DNA from: Isoetes taiwanensis
Taxonomy: Eukaryota > Streptophyta > Lycopodiopsida > Isoetales > Isoetaceae
Reading direction: 5' to 3'
NCBI GenBank assembly: GCA_021234155.1
Contig: JAJEKV010000062.1
Location: 5,580,497-5,644,496 of the forward strand
DNA: 64,000 nt
Below the pieces are notes generated by a model, which had not been told where the DNA came from, made no database searches, and worked only from the letters and a program-made list of their open reading frames with translations. This document shows positions 39,201-50,037 of this stretch, piece after piece. Position numbers and translations under genes: made by a program. Numbering within the stretch: the first letter of the stretch is position 1; every line of letters begins with the position of its first letter.

Positions 39201-40640
39201 AGAAGTGACTTGTTTAGTTTGTTCGATTACAAATTCAACAGCACACGATTAATAGAATGCTCCATTGTTGCTTTATTGTCCGTAATATAGTACGGAGCAA
39301 GCTAGTATTATTTAAACATGAAAGTCTAGAACAATCCTCTATATGTAGTGCATCCAGGAACATTCTAGATTGTAATCTAGAGACTATAAGTGAAAATCAC
39401 CAAGAGGACTATCTATACCTCTTAAATTACCAGCAGCTTGTCTTGCAAACGATCCCTATAAAATAACGATCCCTATAAAATGCCGGTGCTCTTATCACTC
39501 CGCTCTGCAAAAAGAATTAGAAAACAATCAGATATGTACATATGGGCCTAGCAAAAATTACAATGGCATGTCTACGATCACAGACAGATAATGGGAAATC
39601 TTGGCAAGCATATAACAAAATCAAATCAACCTTCAGAAAAAGCATAAACCCTAAACGCTTTCATACCTTCAAATTTATTTTGATCAATCGATCCCCGAAT
39701 CGATCCCTGCATGGCTTGAGAAATCGTGGCATGGATTCTCTTTGCCATAAAAAGCCATCAAAAACATAACGACCCCAAAAATCACAAACGAAACAACTAC
39801 TTCGATTTCTGGAAAATCGAAAATTTTCTGTAGCAAGCTCTCCCCGCAGATGATCCGACAAATACAAATTTTTTCCCTTAGGCGCCTTCTTCATGGATCG
39901 CCTACAAATCTATATGGCGATGCTTGAAATCACATGGATATAGGATCATTCGACACCGGTGGCAGTTTCCAATCGTGGAGCGGTATGGATGAGACTATCC
40001 ACGAAACCAAAAAAAGCCCTTGAAAAATAATACCATAAAAAACTTGTCCCGATTTTTGAAGGATCGGAAATATTTTCCTACAAAAACCCACGAAATCTTA
40101 TGAAATCAATTAAAAAAAAAAATCCAAAAACATTTTCAGGACATCGGAAAACCCCAATTTAAAACAATAGGATTTCAAGAGAGTAAAGGTGCCATGTGCA
40201 ACGGTGTAATAGGCGGATGGGGTTGAATGGCACCTAACAAGTCGCCTCATGTTTCCACGCATTGTCATTTTATATACAAGAATGTCAACAACACTTGTAA
40301 TGTGGAAACATGTTAGTAAGGAATTTATTGAATGCCGAAAATACCTGTAATCGAACAACAACAAATTAGAACTTCTGAATGTGAGGTAAATCTTTGATAT
40401 GTGCCATGTGCCATGAACTATTAGGTACATGGGCAGAATGTAATAATTCACCTTAGGGCCTACGTTTTAGCCCATGTAGGGCTTCTCACGAAGGTCGCCG
40501 GGCCCCAAGTTGAGTTACAAGACATAATAAATAGAAGGTTGAGATGATGACATGCAGCAAATCTTGAAGCGAAGCTTGGTTATCATCCATGGCTGTGGCG
40601 GAGTCCAGATCTTGTCGCTTCCTCTCTGTCGAGTAGAAGG
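36242..40640. other. No recognisable gene
   Basis: Short open frames on both strands (60-113 codons) with no domain I recognise. Two loosely similar stretches, near 39797-39835 and 40052-40082, share a CGATTT..GGAAAATCGAAA-type pattern. Nothing further is supported. Confidence 0.55.
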
Positions 40641-40644
40641 CATT

Positions 40645-40729
40645 CAAGAACTAAAATAATTAGTCAAAATGGCTTGAGAACTAAAAATCCTTAGTCATGG
40701 CTTCTGAGAACTATAATCCTTATCATACT
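40645..40729. repeat. Three degenerate copies of a unit of about 30 bp
   Basis: GAACTAAAATAATTAGTCA, GAACTAAAAATCCTTAGTCA and GAACTATAATCCTTATCA occur one after another, each joined by GGCTT-type linkers. Confidence 0.75.
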
Positions 40730-40857
40730 TTTTGTATGTAAAGTGAGAGTCCTTAGTTTTTAGTTATCACTATTTGCGCTGACCGATAACTAATTATCCG
40801 CTTTTAGAGGAATACTAATAAATAATTATCCTGCTATCATTTCATCATATAAGCCCG

Positions 40858-41032
40858 ATAAGGTGGTTATCTATGGTCTTTCCTTTGGACGATAACCAAA
40901 AATTTGTGACCTTGGTTGTACCAGATATTTGGCACCTAAGGCTGAGGCCGGACATACCAAATATCTGGCCGAGCACACCTCGGTCACACATTTTTTGTTA
41001 TCTGCCTCGAACAGACCAATAACCTTACCTTA
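40858..41032. repeat. Imperfect foldback, about 76-bp arms
   Basis: The left arm 40858-40933 and right arm 40955-41032 pair over most of their length: ATAAGGTGGTTAT with the arm end near 41020-41032, GATAACCAAAAATTTGTGACC with 40983-41003, and CCAGATATTTGG with 40957-40969. The loop is about 21 bp. It looks like a small foldback MITE or a hairpin RNA locus. Confidence 0.8.
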
Positions 41033-43530
41033 GGCAAAATGCAACTTCTTTATCCTGCTATGAGATTGAAATTCAATTTGGCAACCTCTATTCTCACGCA
41101 ATTGAATAGGACAAAAAACATAGTCGCTCCTGCTAATCCTTGTTGAAGGGGAAAAGAGAGAAAATAGAACAAAAGCTTCCGCTTCCAAAGTCTTAACAGA
41201 GAATATTATGTAAAAATCGAACATGCATAATTTAACAGTAATCTCGGCCTTCCGTTATCAGAAATATTAAGTACAACATGTTTTTGTAGTATGGAGGAAC
41301 CTTCATCATCCGAAAAAGTTCTGAAGGAACCTCGATGGCGGCCACGCAAAGGTTCCTTCCGTGAACCTTCAACGGAATGAAGGTTTCTTGACGTGGCTTT
41401 CATCACCCCCCAAATTCCCTGATCCCCTGTAAATCCATTGCTATGGCGATGGATCCAGCAAGCGATGGCATTTAGAGCCCTTTCAGGAAACCCAAAATAT
41501 AAATGTGTAAGAATTTTTCTATGCACGATGACCCCTTTACTCAGAGGCCAAAGCTATGGCGATGGAGGTCCCCGGGCTAAAGACTTTGCATATTTGGTCC
41601 GGATCAAATCGAACCATCTCCGGCCTAGATCCAGCTACATATGCTTCCAGCTTAAATACCGTGAGCTCCTTGTTTGGGGCTTGAAAACCATGTTGATCCG
41701 GCACATCCGCTTCCAGTTCTAGCCATAAAGCAAATCCGCTCCCCTGCTCAACTATAGCTATAGCCACCGTCGAAGATCCCCGCTTTGTTGAGAATCCAAT
41801 GGGCGGCGCCTTGAGCAAAGACCACCAAAGGCCACCCAAGTAAAAGTTAAAAAAAAAAAAAACCCTATAATCTAAGGGAATTTGGAGGTGGTGAAGGTTA
41901 TGTGCTAGGGAACCGGCGGTTTGGGCGATTTTGGCATAAACCGATGACACCGCCTGCCGGTTTATAGCCGAATCGCGACAACCTTGCCTTCCCTCACGTA
42001 GCGCCCGGAAAGCTTAAATTCTGGCGATGCAAAAAAGAAATAGTATTTTTTCCTTTTTGTCGTCATTTTTTTCTTTCCTTTTTGAGCTTAGCTATGGCAA
42101 ACTTCCAGAGCTTTGGCGATTGCGATCTCCGTTGTCATCGAGGCGCTTGCTAAGTTTTTTTGCTTTTGTCTTTGTTGGAGTTTGGAGCTACCTATAGAGC
42201 GGCTATTTGCTTAAAATGGAGGAGTTTTTTAGTGTTTCCGCTTGATCTTGTTGCTAGAGGTTATTTTGAGTTTAAAAGATCTTTATCTTCTGTTCTGCTT
42301 CTATTTTCCTTCTATTCTTGAAGTTTTGGGAAGATGTGACGAATATCCTTGTGTTTTGTAGGTTTGATTGGATCGAGGTTGCTTTTATGATCTTTTTTCG
42401 ATGAGAAATGAGGCGAGATGCAACATTGTTGGCGGTATTGCAGAGGTTTTTCGGAGCTTTTTGCAACCATTTTTGGGAGATCGGCCTTTAGAACGTTCTA
42501 TAGTAGAGGTTCTGCCCGACGAGGTTTTGGAAGAGAAGAGAGTTTAACCGATTTGTTTGCATGCGGCATGAAGAAGCACATATCGATTGTTAGAAAGAAG
42601 CTTACGACCCTATTTGCCATAGCTTCCCGTGAGAAGAGTGGCCATGCAGTTTTTGGGATTTTAGCTTGGAACTCGAGAAAAGCATGGATGTGGTCATTTG
42701 TTAGACTTAAAGCAAATCGGGGGGCTTGCATAACAAGGATTTATTCTTTGAAATATATGTAAGTTTTGATGATTAATGAATACCTTGGTTTTATTGTTAA
42801 GTGATCTATATCAAATCTGTGTAAAATCTGTGTAAAGCAGTATTAAATCTTGTAAAATAATTGTAAATAAACTTGTGGCTTGCTCTAAAAGCTGGCCGCC
42901 GAAACCCCTGTGACAAAATTACCTATTTTAAACAAACATCAAAAAATTGAGGATTTCGCCTCCCGGCCGTTTATGCCCTTTTTAATATGTTACTAGTGTA
43001 ACACCACTATAACCAACCAACGACTGAGATCTGATCTCAGCATTAAAACTTCTTTGAGAGCCAAGTTTTTAAGGTGGAAATAACAAGAATATTTTTCAAA
43101 ATAACACGAAATTCCTCAACACAAATCGGAATTTTTAGCTCGAATTTTTTAAGAGGCTCGAAAAACCCGTGTGCTTTTTAAACGAAAAATATACCAAATT
43201 TAGAGCAAGGAAATCAGTTAAGTACGAAGTGGGACAGTAAAGTCCCGCTTTAAACTGGCCGGGCAGCTCTTTTCCGGAACATCCGCCTCTGGATATGGCG
43301 GATCCTTTTCCGAAACCCAACTCCGGCATAGCCTCAGCGGCCCTGCCCCATCTTTTTCCTTGCTTTTTCTTACTTGGGTTCCTCTGTCAAGCTCCGAACT
43401 TTGCCTTGGCAGATCCATCTCTGTAAGGCCCGATCCGGCGGGACTGGGTTATAAGAGTATCTGGGCTCTGCCCTGCCTTTTCTAATTCTCGCTGCCGTTG
43501 AGAATTGATGTGCTAGATGTGCCACGAAAG
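41033..43530. other. No recognised gene; several medium open frames
   Basis: Minus frames at 41206-41526 (106 codons) and 41537-41950 (137 codons) and a plus frame at 42418-42762 (114 codons) are open, but I recognise no domain. The plus strand at about 42415-42545 in another frame reads NIVGGIAEVFRSFLQPFLGD and then LPDEVLEEKRV before a stop, which looks protein-like but is unknown to me. Confidence 0.4.
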
Positions 43531-43535
43531 AGGTT

Positions 43536-44995
43536 TTGGCTACAGACGTGATAAGGGGCCCGGCTATGGCCCCTGCTTCTGCCTCTGCTTTCTTGAACAC
43601 CAAGGGCATGCCGAAGCATGATATCAACAATATGGGTGTGCTGTGTTACGGAACCCCTCATTCGCCTAGGGCACCAAAGGATTCGTCACCACAGTGGCGG
43701 TTTTATCAGAACCCCTTCTACACTACTCCAGTTGCAGCTGCTATGCAGGATGCTCGCGAAATTTTTCAGATACAGCAAGAAGATGACGATTCGGATCTGG
43801 AGCTTTGTGGCCACAATATGCTTGATGATGATCAAGCTCTTACTAAAAGTTGACATAGTTGGGCCTGATGATCATCAAGCCCTTATTGGAACTGACATTG
43901 AAGTTGGGGAGCTTGAGTCTTCATTCGATGCCCTCTCACACCAGGTTCTTTCTAGTTCCATGATCATCTCAAATTGGCCTTTTGCTTTGTGTTTAGCAGA
44001 AAAATATTGAGATTGTTTGGTTTGCCTTGATTGCTCAGATTGAGGTAGAAGAAACCCCCCTGGCATCTGCACATCTTGCTGCCCGTGTTGGATCTTGCAG
44101 ATCTACTACTAAATCCTCGAAGGTGCTGAAAAACTCTACTTCTAATTCTTTAGTTCTTTCTAAGCAAAGATCTCAAAGGATTCCTGTTTGCCCTTTAGTG
44201 GAATCCTTGCAGAGAGAACTCAACATGACTTGTGCAAGGGTACAAAACTTAGAAAAAACTCAAAGATCTATAGACATTGAGAAGAAAACACTTCTAAGCA
44301 GGATTGAAACAAAGGATGGACTGCATGAACGCCAACTACAGCAAAAGATCACATCTTCAGTTAAATCCATGAAAGCCAAAATCAAGGAGGAAAGGAAATC
44401 AAGGCAGCAGTTTGAAGCTGCAAATAAGAAGTTGGAACAGGAGCTCCAAGAGACAAATGCTGCAATATCTAAGACCAAAAAGGATGTGGAGAAGGAAAGG
44501 CAGTCTAGGGAGCTCATATAGGATGTCTGTGATGACTTGGCCAAAGAAGTTGGTGAAGATAAGGTACATGTAGAGGAGTTTAGAAGAGAAACAATACAGT
44601 TTAGGAAGGCATCAGATGAAGAGCGCAAATCCATGCAAATGGGTGAGGTATGAGAGAAGAAAAGGTACAAGTTAAATTAACGGAAGCGAGATTTGAACTT
44701 CAGAGGAAGTGTGTTGCAATTGACAAACTGAAGTGTCAAATAGAGGAGTTCCTTAGAAAAAAGTCAGTGATAAGACAAACTGTTCAGCTTGAAGAAAAGA
44801 AGGCCATTGCAGTAGAGGAAAACTCATTTTATGTGAGATCTACAAGAATTCTGGATGACCGTTTGATTCGTAGTCTCCCATCTCTAAAAACAGGTTTTCG
44901 TCCCCTCATCCGAGGATGAGGATTGGTAACCAATACAAGAGCAAAAATCTTCAACATTACAAATAAAAGGTAAGGGCAATAAGCAGACTGCTAGG
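43536..44995 (+). pseudogene. Plant USO1-like coiled-coil protein gene, broken
   Basis: Three linked open frames (43536-43853, 44027-44521, 44650-44919) read as one protein. From 44200 it is a long heptad-type coiled coil: SLQRELN, KAKIKEERKSRQQFE, KKLEQELQ, then RSRELI, VCDDLAKEVGEDK and REEKVQVKLTEARFEL. The order and wording match plant proteins annotated as intracellular transport protein USO1-related (the Arabidopsis At5g41620/At3g20350 family; function poorly known). Breaks are a stop TAG at 44519-44521, a one-base loss in the expected Trp codon before REEKVQ at 44651, and a stop after SSEDEDW near 44928. No introns are evident in the conserved part, so it may be a retrocopy or a gene with sequence errors. 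The N-terminal 105 codons belong by position only. Confidence 0.75.
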
Positions 44996-45724
44996 CGTTA
45001 TGAGGAGCAGAAATTTCAAGCCAATCATGCATATTAAATTTAATTCATTTGGTTTATTGCAACCAGCTTTGTACAGTGGATTGAGCAAGATTGGTAAAGG
45101 GACATCATGATCCTTCCAACTCAAGCCTTGGATTTCTGGTTCTAAGATGTACTCTATTTATGTATAGAAGTTTTTATGTATAGTCATTTATAACTCTGCG
45201 ACCCGACCTATAGCAAAATAGTGCAAGAGAAACCTGATTATAAGCAGGGGATCTTTTCAAGTTTTAAAAGATCTACCACAAAGTTTGATGGATGGCTTGT
45301 TGTCACATGGTGAACCAAATACTAATTTCAGAAAACTTGATATGAATTGGAGGAAAAGGTGGTGATATTTGTGTCTACACTGTGCAGAAATTAAGTTTTA
45401 GAATTTGGACTCCGATTTCTGGAAATCATTCTCATAAGCTCACTGGATCAGTTTTTAGATATATGGAAGATATATATTTCCCTGCATTCTGTGATATAAT
45501 GTGGAATATGACCTTCTTTCAACACTCATGAAAAGAAAAAATTGCAAAATACCAACTTGTTATTAGGTGGCAAAGTGATTTTGGGGCACAAAGCGATATT
45601 CCACGAAGCAAATGCTTTCAAAATTAAGGTGGATCAAACCACTTTCCAGATTAACCTCTAGTTTCACAATTATTGCAAGCGGCAACCTTATTGGCTCCCC
45701 TTTTTAACCTGAGCAACTAAAATA
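44996..45724. other. No recognisable gene
   Basis: AT-rich stretch after the coiled-coil pseudogene. It could include its 3' UTR, but no poly(A) tract or target duplication marks an end. Confidence 0.5.
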
Positions 45725-46065
45725 TTGGCTTAAGCCAATTCACATGATTGTCTTATGCCAATCTTCAAAACTGGAAAGGATTGGCTTATGCTAATCCAAT
45801 GTAGTCATGTGACTTGGTGGATTGGGTTGTACGTAGACCATATGAAAATAGATGAGAAAGCATTAAACCAAGTGAATGCCAATGGATTGACATAAGCCAA
45901 TCCACCTTCCAGTGCATAGGGCTGGCAACAGTCTTGAGCCCCTAAAATTGCACTCGGCCGGATACCATGCATGGCCTCGAGAAGACGTGCAAATTGGATT
46001 GGCATAAGCCAATCCATATTCATACTACTCTAAGTTTGAAATTCTATAAGTAATAAGCCAATCCA
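45725..46065. repeat. Cluster of palindromes of the form GGATTGGCNTANGCCAATCC
   Basis: Copies or half copies occur at 45725-45738 (TTGGCTTAAGCCAA, perfect), about 45750-45763 (half), 45778-45797, 45884-45903, 45996-46015 and 46053-46065 (half). Each full copy is a 20-bp near-perfect palindrome. They are spaced 50-110 bp apart in otherwise unrelated sequence. Confidence 0.9.
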
Positions 46066-46103
46066 TAATCATATTATTTTAAGTTTGGAATTCTATATAA
46101 GTA
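46004..46103. repeat. Tandem repeat, about 49-bp unit, two copies
   Basis: ATAAGCCAATCCATA and the following AAGTTTG.AATTCTATA occur at 46004 and again at 46053, with about eight differences. The unit includes half of the palindrome described in this region. Confidence 0.85.
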
Positions 46104-46324
46104 TTGATTATGGCGGTGCTTTTGTGCATTTCCAAAATTTTGGATCTAGGAATATTCCATAGTATATGCCTCCTTGATTCATCCCAAATTTCAATATCGA
46201 GGCATTTGACAGGGGTTAAATGCTTAGGTGCCTCTATTTTTTTAGGGTCTCACAACCATTGCCGTGGAATTCAATTGCAACATTGACTCCAAAATAGAAT
46301 TATGATCCTAAAATTAGCATCTTA

Positions 46325-46608
46325 TCAATTTAGTACATGTGCAAGCCACACACAACTAATCAAAAGATAAGGATGCGATATATGCATGCAGATAAGGATT
46401 CTTCTGCCACAAGAATCGATGCCTAAAAAGGTCCTTCGACTACTTTTGATTACTGCATTCCATACCTGGGAAGATAAGGTAACATTGCCTTCGAGAGAGA
46501 GCATCCGCAACCACGTTCAATTTCCCAGAAAGACTATCGCAAAGTCATATTCCTCGAGGAATTCCATCCACCTTCTTTGTCTCAAATTTAGGAGTGGTTG
46601 TGTAAAGA
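46325..46608 (-). pseudogene. Inverted fragment of gypsy RNase H / integrase linker
   Basis: On the minus strand 46608-46487 reads as [20 protein letters not shown] and then LNVVADALS. This is the same block as plus 47520-47645, with only a few base differences. The frame 46325-46510 continues with a VWNAVI-type stretch as in gypsy elements. It ends where the plus-strand RT begins, so the two pieces face each other. Confidence 0.85.
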
Positions 46609-47225
46609 TTTCTTGGGGAGGCTCTGGTGGTCTCTCAGAGCAAATCAGAAGAATAAGTATGTCTTGCCTAGGGCAGACGATCTGATGGACCAGCTGCAGG
46701 GAGCAAAGGCCTTCTCCAAAATTGATTTAAGTTCAGGCTACCATCAGATAAGGATCAAGGAGGAAGATATCCATAAAACCGCTTTAAAAACCGGTATGGT
46801 CATTATGAGTTCACAAATATGCCTTTTGGTCTATCAAATGCTCAAAGAACATTTATGCCGATGAATGACAATTTCGTGGATTTTCTAGACGAGTTTGTCA
46901 AATCTATAGTAAGTCTATAGAGGAACATGTCCCCGCACTTGAGGAGAGTGTTAGAAAAGCTAAGGCGGCATCGCTTGTATGTTAAACTCTCAAAGTGCCA
47001 CTTTGCAAATTAGAGTGGAATACTTGGAGCTTGTAGTGAAGATAGAAGCCATAGTGGATTGGCTAGCACCAAAGAATGTGGCGCGTAAAGAAGCTTCCTT
47101 GGCTTGGGAGGTACTATCGCAAAGTTCAGTAAGGACTTGAGGGAAGTGGGCCCCTTTGCTCCGGACCTCACTAAGAATAAGAAAGTAAAAGATTAGGTGC
47201 AACATTGGCTTGAGAATGTCCAACC
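46599..47225 (+). pseudogene. Gypsy reverse transcriptase remnant
   Basis: The open frame 46598-46864 holds [20 protein letters not shown] followed by [20 protein letters not shown] and HKTA, the canonical middle of gypsy RT. Further pieces are FVDFLDEFV (46873-46900), RRHRLYVKLSKCHF (46962-47005) and LGLGG and FSKDLREVGPFAPDLTKN (about 47100-47180). The Y-L-D-D catalytic box is lost between 46864 and 46920, where FVKSIVSL replaces it. RT therefore looks inactive. Confidence 0.88.
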
Positions 47226-47299
47226 TTCTTTTGAGAAGCTCAAAGAGGCATTAACAATAGCACCAAGAAGCACCCTCCCGTGATCCAAGCAAGGACAAG

Positions 47300-47941
47300 T
47301 TGGTGGCAACGGATGCTAGTAAGCTAGCGATGGGGGGAGTCCTTATGCAGGAGGGAAGAGTAGTTGCTTATGATTCAAAGAAGATGAACGACGCCGAGCA
47401 ATGCTACCCGACGCACGACCAGGAATTCTTGGCCATAGTGAGAGCCCTGCGCATTTGGAGGCACTACCTGCTGGGTAGGAAGTTCCAGTTAGACATAGAC
47501 CACCAGAGCCTCCAGTATATCTTTACACAACCACTCCGAAATTTGAGACAAAGAAGGTGGATGGAATTCCTCGAGGAATATGACTTTGAGATAGTCTACA
47601 AGCCGGGGAAATTGAACGTGGTTGCGGATGCTCTCTCTCGAAGGCCATTAGAGACGAGAGTCCATTGCAATGCCATATCAACACTCACCAATGAGTTTGG
47701 CAAGAAGATAGAAGAAATGTTGCCATCGGATCGAGACTTCAAAGAAGCATGGGCAAGCCTTTCTAAGGAGGTAAGAATGGACAAAGAAAGGGAAACCTTC
47801 AAGCATTTTAAGAAGAAAGGCAACCTATTGTACCATAAGAATAAATTGTGTGTACCAGAGTCATCTGGAATCAGGAAATTAATACTCCATGACACACACA
47901 ATAGCCCAATAGCTGGACATGCGGGTTTTATGAAGACCTAA
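47300..47941 (+). CDS. Gypsy RNase H to integrase zinc-region fragment
   Basis: This is the longest open frame in the window (213 codons). Residues 3-25 (VATDASKLAMGGVLMQEGR) hold the first catalytic Asp of RNase H; YDSKKMNDAEQCYPTHDQEF and LAIVRALRIWRHYLLGRKF continue it; SLQYIFTQPLRNLRQRRWME and VVADALSRRP close it. From residue 110 on is the integrase N-terminal zinc region, with HDTHNSPIAGHAGFMKT at the end. The ATG at 47300 is internal to the original polyprotein, so the start is nominal. The stop TAA at 47939 is followed by continuing homology (FNIRSSYFWPG), so it is a break and not the true end. Confidence 0.9.
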   Translation: MVATDASKLAMGGVLMQEGRVVAYDSKKMNDAEQCYPTHDQEFLAIVRALRIWRHYLLGRKFQLDIDHQSLQYIFTQPLRNLRQRRWMEFLEEYDFEIVYKPGKLNVVADALSRRPLETRVHCNAISTLTNEFGKKIEEMLPSDRDFKEAWASLSKEVRMDKERETFKHFKKKGNLLYHKNKLCVPESSGIRKLILHDTHNSPIAGHAGFMKT

Positions 47942-48208
47942 TTCAACATTAGAAGTAGCTACTTCTGGCCCGGGCATGAAGAAGCAGATAGCCAAGTACA
48001 TTCGAAATCGATGAAGGCGCGTAACAACTTCAATTCAGGGAGTGTTGGAGCCATTGCCAGTGCCAAATGCCAAATGGGAAGTAATAAGCATGGACTTCAT
48101 AACAGGACTCCCAAGAATCGTAAGGGGCAAAGACGCCTTAATGGTAGTAGTGGACAAATTGTCAAAAATGGCGCATTTTATGCTATGCGCGGACCACCGG
48201 ATATAGCG
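47942..48208 (+). pseudogene. Gypsy integrase core, 5' half
   Basis: FNIRSSYFWPG (47942-47975) begins the segment, followed after frame changes by [16 protein letters not shown] (about 48075-48123) and [16 protein letters not shown] (48132-48180). These contain the first catalytic Asp of the D-D-E triad and the DKLSKM landmark. The reading is cut at 48208 by the LTR of the nested element. Confidence 0.9.
48204..48208. repeat. Target-site duplication TAGCG, left copy
   Basis: TAGCG lies directly before TGTT at 48209 and is repeated directly after ACA at 59244-59248. A 5-bp duplication is the norm for LTR retrotransposons. Confidence 0.9.
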
Positions 48209-48792
48209 TGTTAGTCACATTGCCTCTGATGCGACTATTCATGCATACGTCCGGACCAGGTCAAGCTCAAAGATCCTCGATCAACCACGATTGGACATCC
48301 AAGCCTCCACGGAAGACTAAAGCGACCCACGCTCAAAAGCCTTTGGCGGTCAACAACAAGAGGCCCCTTCCGGACAAGTGACGACCCGTCCTTGCCAGCG
48401 TCAGTACGTCGGCGTGATTCTAGGCACTTCAAGAGGCACATAACATTCACCGCAAATCAGGCCTCCTTCCGAGAGTTAAACACGAGATCGGTCGAGTGTC
48501 TATATTGGGCCCAAGGCCATTGTACTATATATATGAGTAGAGTTAGCTCATAAGTTTTTAGATGAGTTTTGAGTCTTGTCTCACTTCAGTTTTCTCTCTA
48601 TTCGCGAGCTCATGTATTTTCATCATTGATATCAAGGAAGCTTATCATCTTTCTCTCATTTGTTCGTTTCTCTTCCTTTTCTTCTCTTTGACCAAATCCC
48701 GGCGTGACATAGTCCCGGACTCTCACTGTTAGATCCCGCGGATCCTCCGCGGGCCGCATCTTCAGGGAGTTCCGAACCCGGACCCCAAAACA
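48209..48792 (+). repeat. 5' LTR of the nested gypsy element
   Basis: It aligns end to end with 58661-59243. A long stretch from TCGAGTGTCTATATTGGGCC through the TATA region is nearly identical. The ends are TGTT and AACA. Confidence 0.93.
48526..48534 (+). promoter_or_regulatory. Probable LTR TATA box
   Basis: TATATATA-type motif within ACTATATATATGAG, near the right third of the LTR, conserved in the other LTR at 58976-58984. Its place fits an RNA polymerase II promoter for element transcription. Confidence 0.55.
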
Positions 48793-48815
48793 CTGCGCCC
48801 CATTGCCCGTTGCGA
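48793..48815 (+). other. Possible primer-binding site
   Basis: CTGCGCCCCATTGCCCG directly follows the 5' LTR and resembles, with mismatches, the TGGCGCCGTTGCCGGGG site complementary to tRNA-Asp used by many plant gypsy elements. Confidence 0.35.
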
Positions 48816-49534
48816 TTTTCTCCTACTTTTCGTGCATGCGTATGCGTAAAGTAATTTCACGCCCGAAGAACTCCTTTCTCGGGCGGGGCATCGCTTGGAG
48901 CGCCATCGGCGTCGGGGAAACTGTTTGCGACATGTATGGATCTGCTTATGACATAGAGGCCATCTTGGGTCTAGGGCTCGATCCGCCACCCACCCCTCGT
49001 GCCCGATCGTCCGGTTCCCCGCCCCAAGCGTGCAAACATTGCTCACAACCTCGGTCCCCTCATCACTATCGGGGCCTTATCGGCTCAACCTTCTCAACCG
49101 TACTTTCATACCCACACTGAACATGCCTACATCCATCATTCTTCGAGGGCCATCGCCTCTTCGCCATAACCATCATCTCCCCCGTGGGCATGGCTATCCA
49201 CATGTCTCCCTTTGGCGCCGGAATATCCTTTCCCTCGTTTCCCAGCTTGCTCTTCTGTTTACAACCTTACGGATCTAAAAACCAATGCTCCGAGCTGCCG
49301 GTTTCTCAACCCGCTGATCACCCTTCATCAGGGGTCCGATGGGCACAATGCCAAATCCACCTCAACCTCAATATCCTCACTATCCACGTTTCTGTCCCAG
49401 CCCAAAGACTTTCACATCTACCTTTCGGACTCTGGCCCGGCTTATCCCACCTTTGGCAACCGCGAAGGCAAACCGCTAGACCAAAGTGCTTTCGAGCCCA
49501 CATGGAAGAATTTGAGGCTCTAAGTCATCCCTAA
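48816..49534 (+). pseudogene. Gag leader / N-terminal region, degenerate
   Basis: Several partial frames (48803-49120, 49030-49278, 49184-49534, 49212-49523) overlap on the plus strand. They are Pro/Ser-rich and carry no motif I recognise, but lie between the LTR and the gag core, so they are most likely the shifted N-terminal part of gag. Confidence 0.4.
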
Positions 49535-50014
49535 ATGGAGCACGCGCAACCTCAAGCGAAATTTCACATCTTTTCCACCACACTGCATTGGCTCTCCTCA
49601 TCAATGGCTCATGTCCAACAAAGCCATTGGAAGCAGAACTGGTCGAAATGCGCCTTGCTTTTACGTCTCATTCTGGGGACCACGGATGATGATCAACTTC
49701 ATCTCAAGCAACTCAATGAACTTCAACAAGAGCCCACGAAGTGCGCCCTGGATTTTCGCGGATCGACTTCACATTACGCTTTCCGATGTAAGCTCAAGGA
49801 GTACCCTACCGAGGCAGTTTTGGTGCGGTTTCTCCAAGGACTTCCTCCTGCTATTCGACTCATGGCCCGATACTGCGTCCAAAACTTTGGAGCAGGCTAT
49901 CGACTGTCAATCACTCCGTCCAATGTTTCCTCCCGAGGCGTGGCTCTTCAAGAGCTCCGTTCATTCCACCCGTCATGGTTCCACAAAAGCGGCTATTCAG
50001 CCTCAACACGCTAA
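49535..50014 (+). pseudogene. Gag core (retrotrans_gag) remnant
   Basis: The 159-codon frame contains DDDQLHLKQLNELQQEPTKC and, after a shift, EAVLVRFLQGLPPAIRLMAR. These match the gag pattern of gypsy elements (L-x-L-x-Q-x-P/E..V..F, then FLxGLPxxIR). The overlapping frame at 49611-50243 continues with TLEQAID, the usual next block. Gag forms the cytoplasmic particle. Start and end are set by stops, not by evidence. Confidence 0.75.
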
Positions 50015-50037
50015 TCCACAACAGCAATCAAATCTAG

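Larger units (their letters stand above)
46599..48208 (+). mobile_element. Ty3/gypsy element, first part (split by a nested element)
   Basis: RT (46599-46900), RNase H (47300-47645), the integrase zinc region and the start of the integrase core (to 48208) follow in gypsy order. At 48208 a second retrotransposon is inserted, and the same integrase reading resumes at 59244-59778. No gag, protease or LTR of this element is recognised; its 5' part is replaced by the inverted fragment at 46325-46608. Confidence 0.88.

Noticed and set aside
44260-44670. Minus-strand frame of 136 codons
   Set aside because: Shadow of the plus-strand coiled coil; Ser/Leu-rich as expected for antisense of Glu/Lys codons.
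45805-46023. Minus-strand frame of 72 codons
   Set aside because: It overlaps the palindromic repeats and has no domain.
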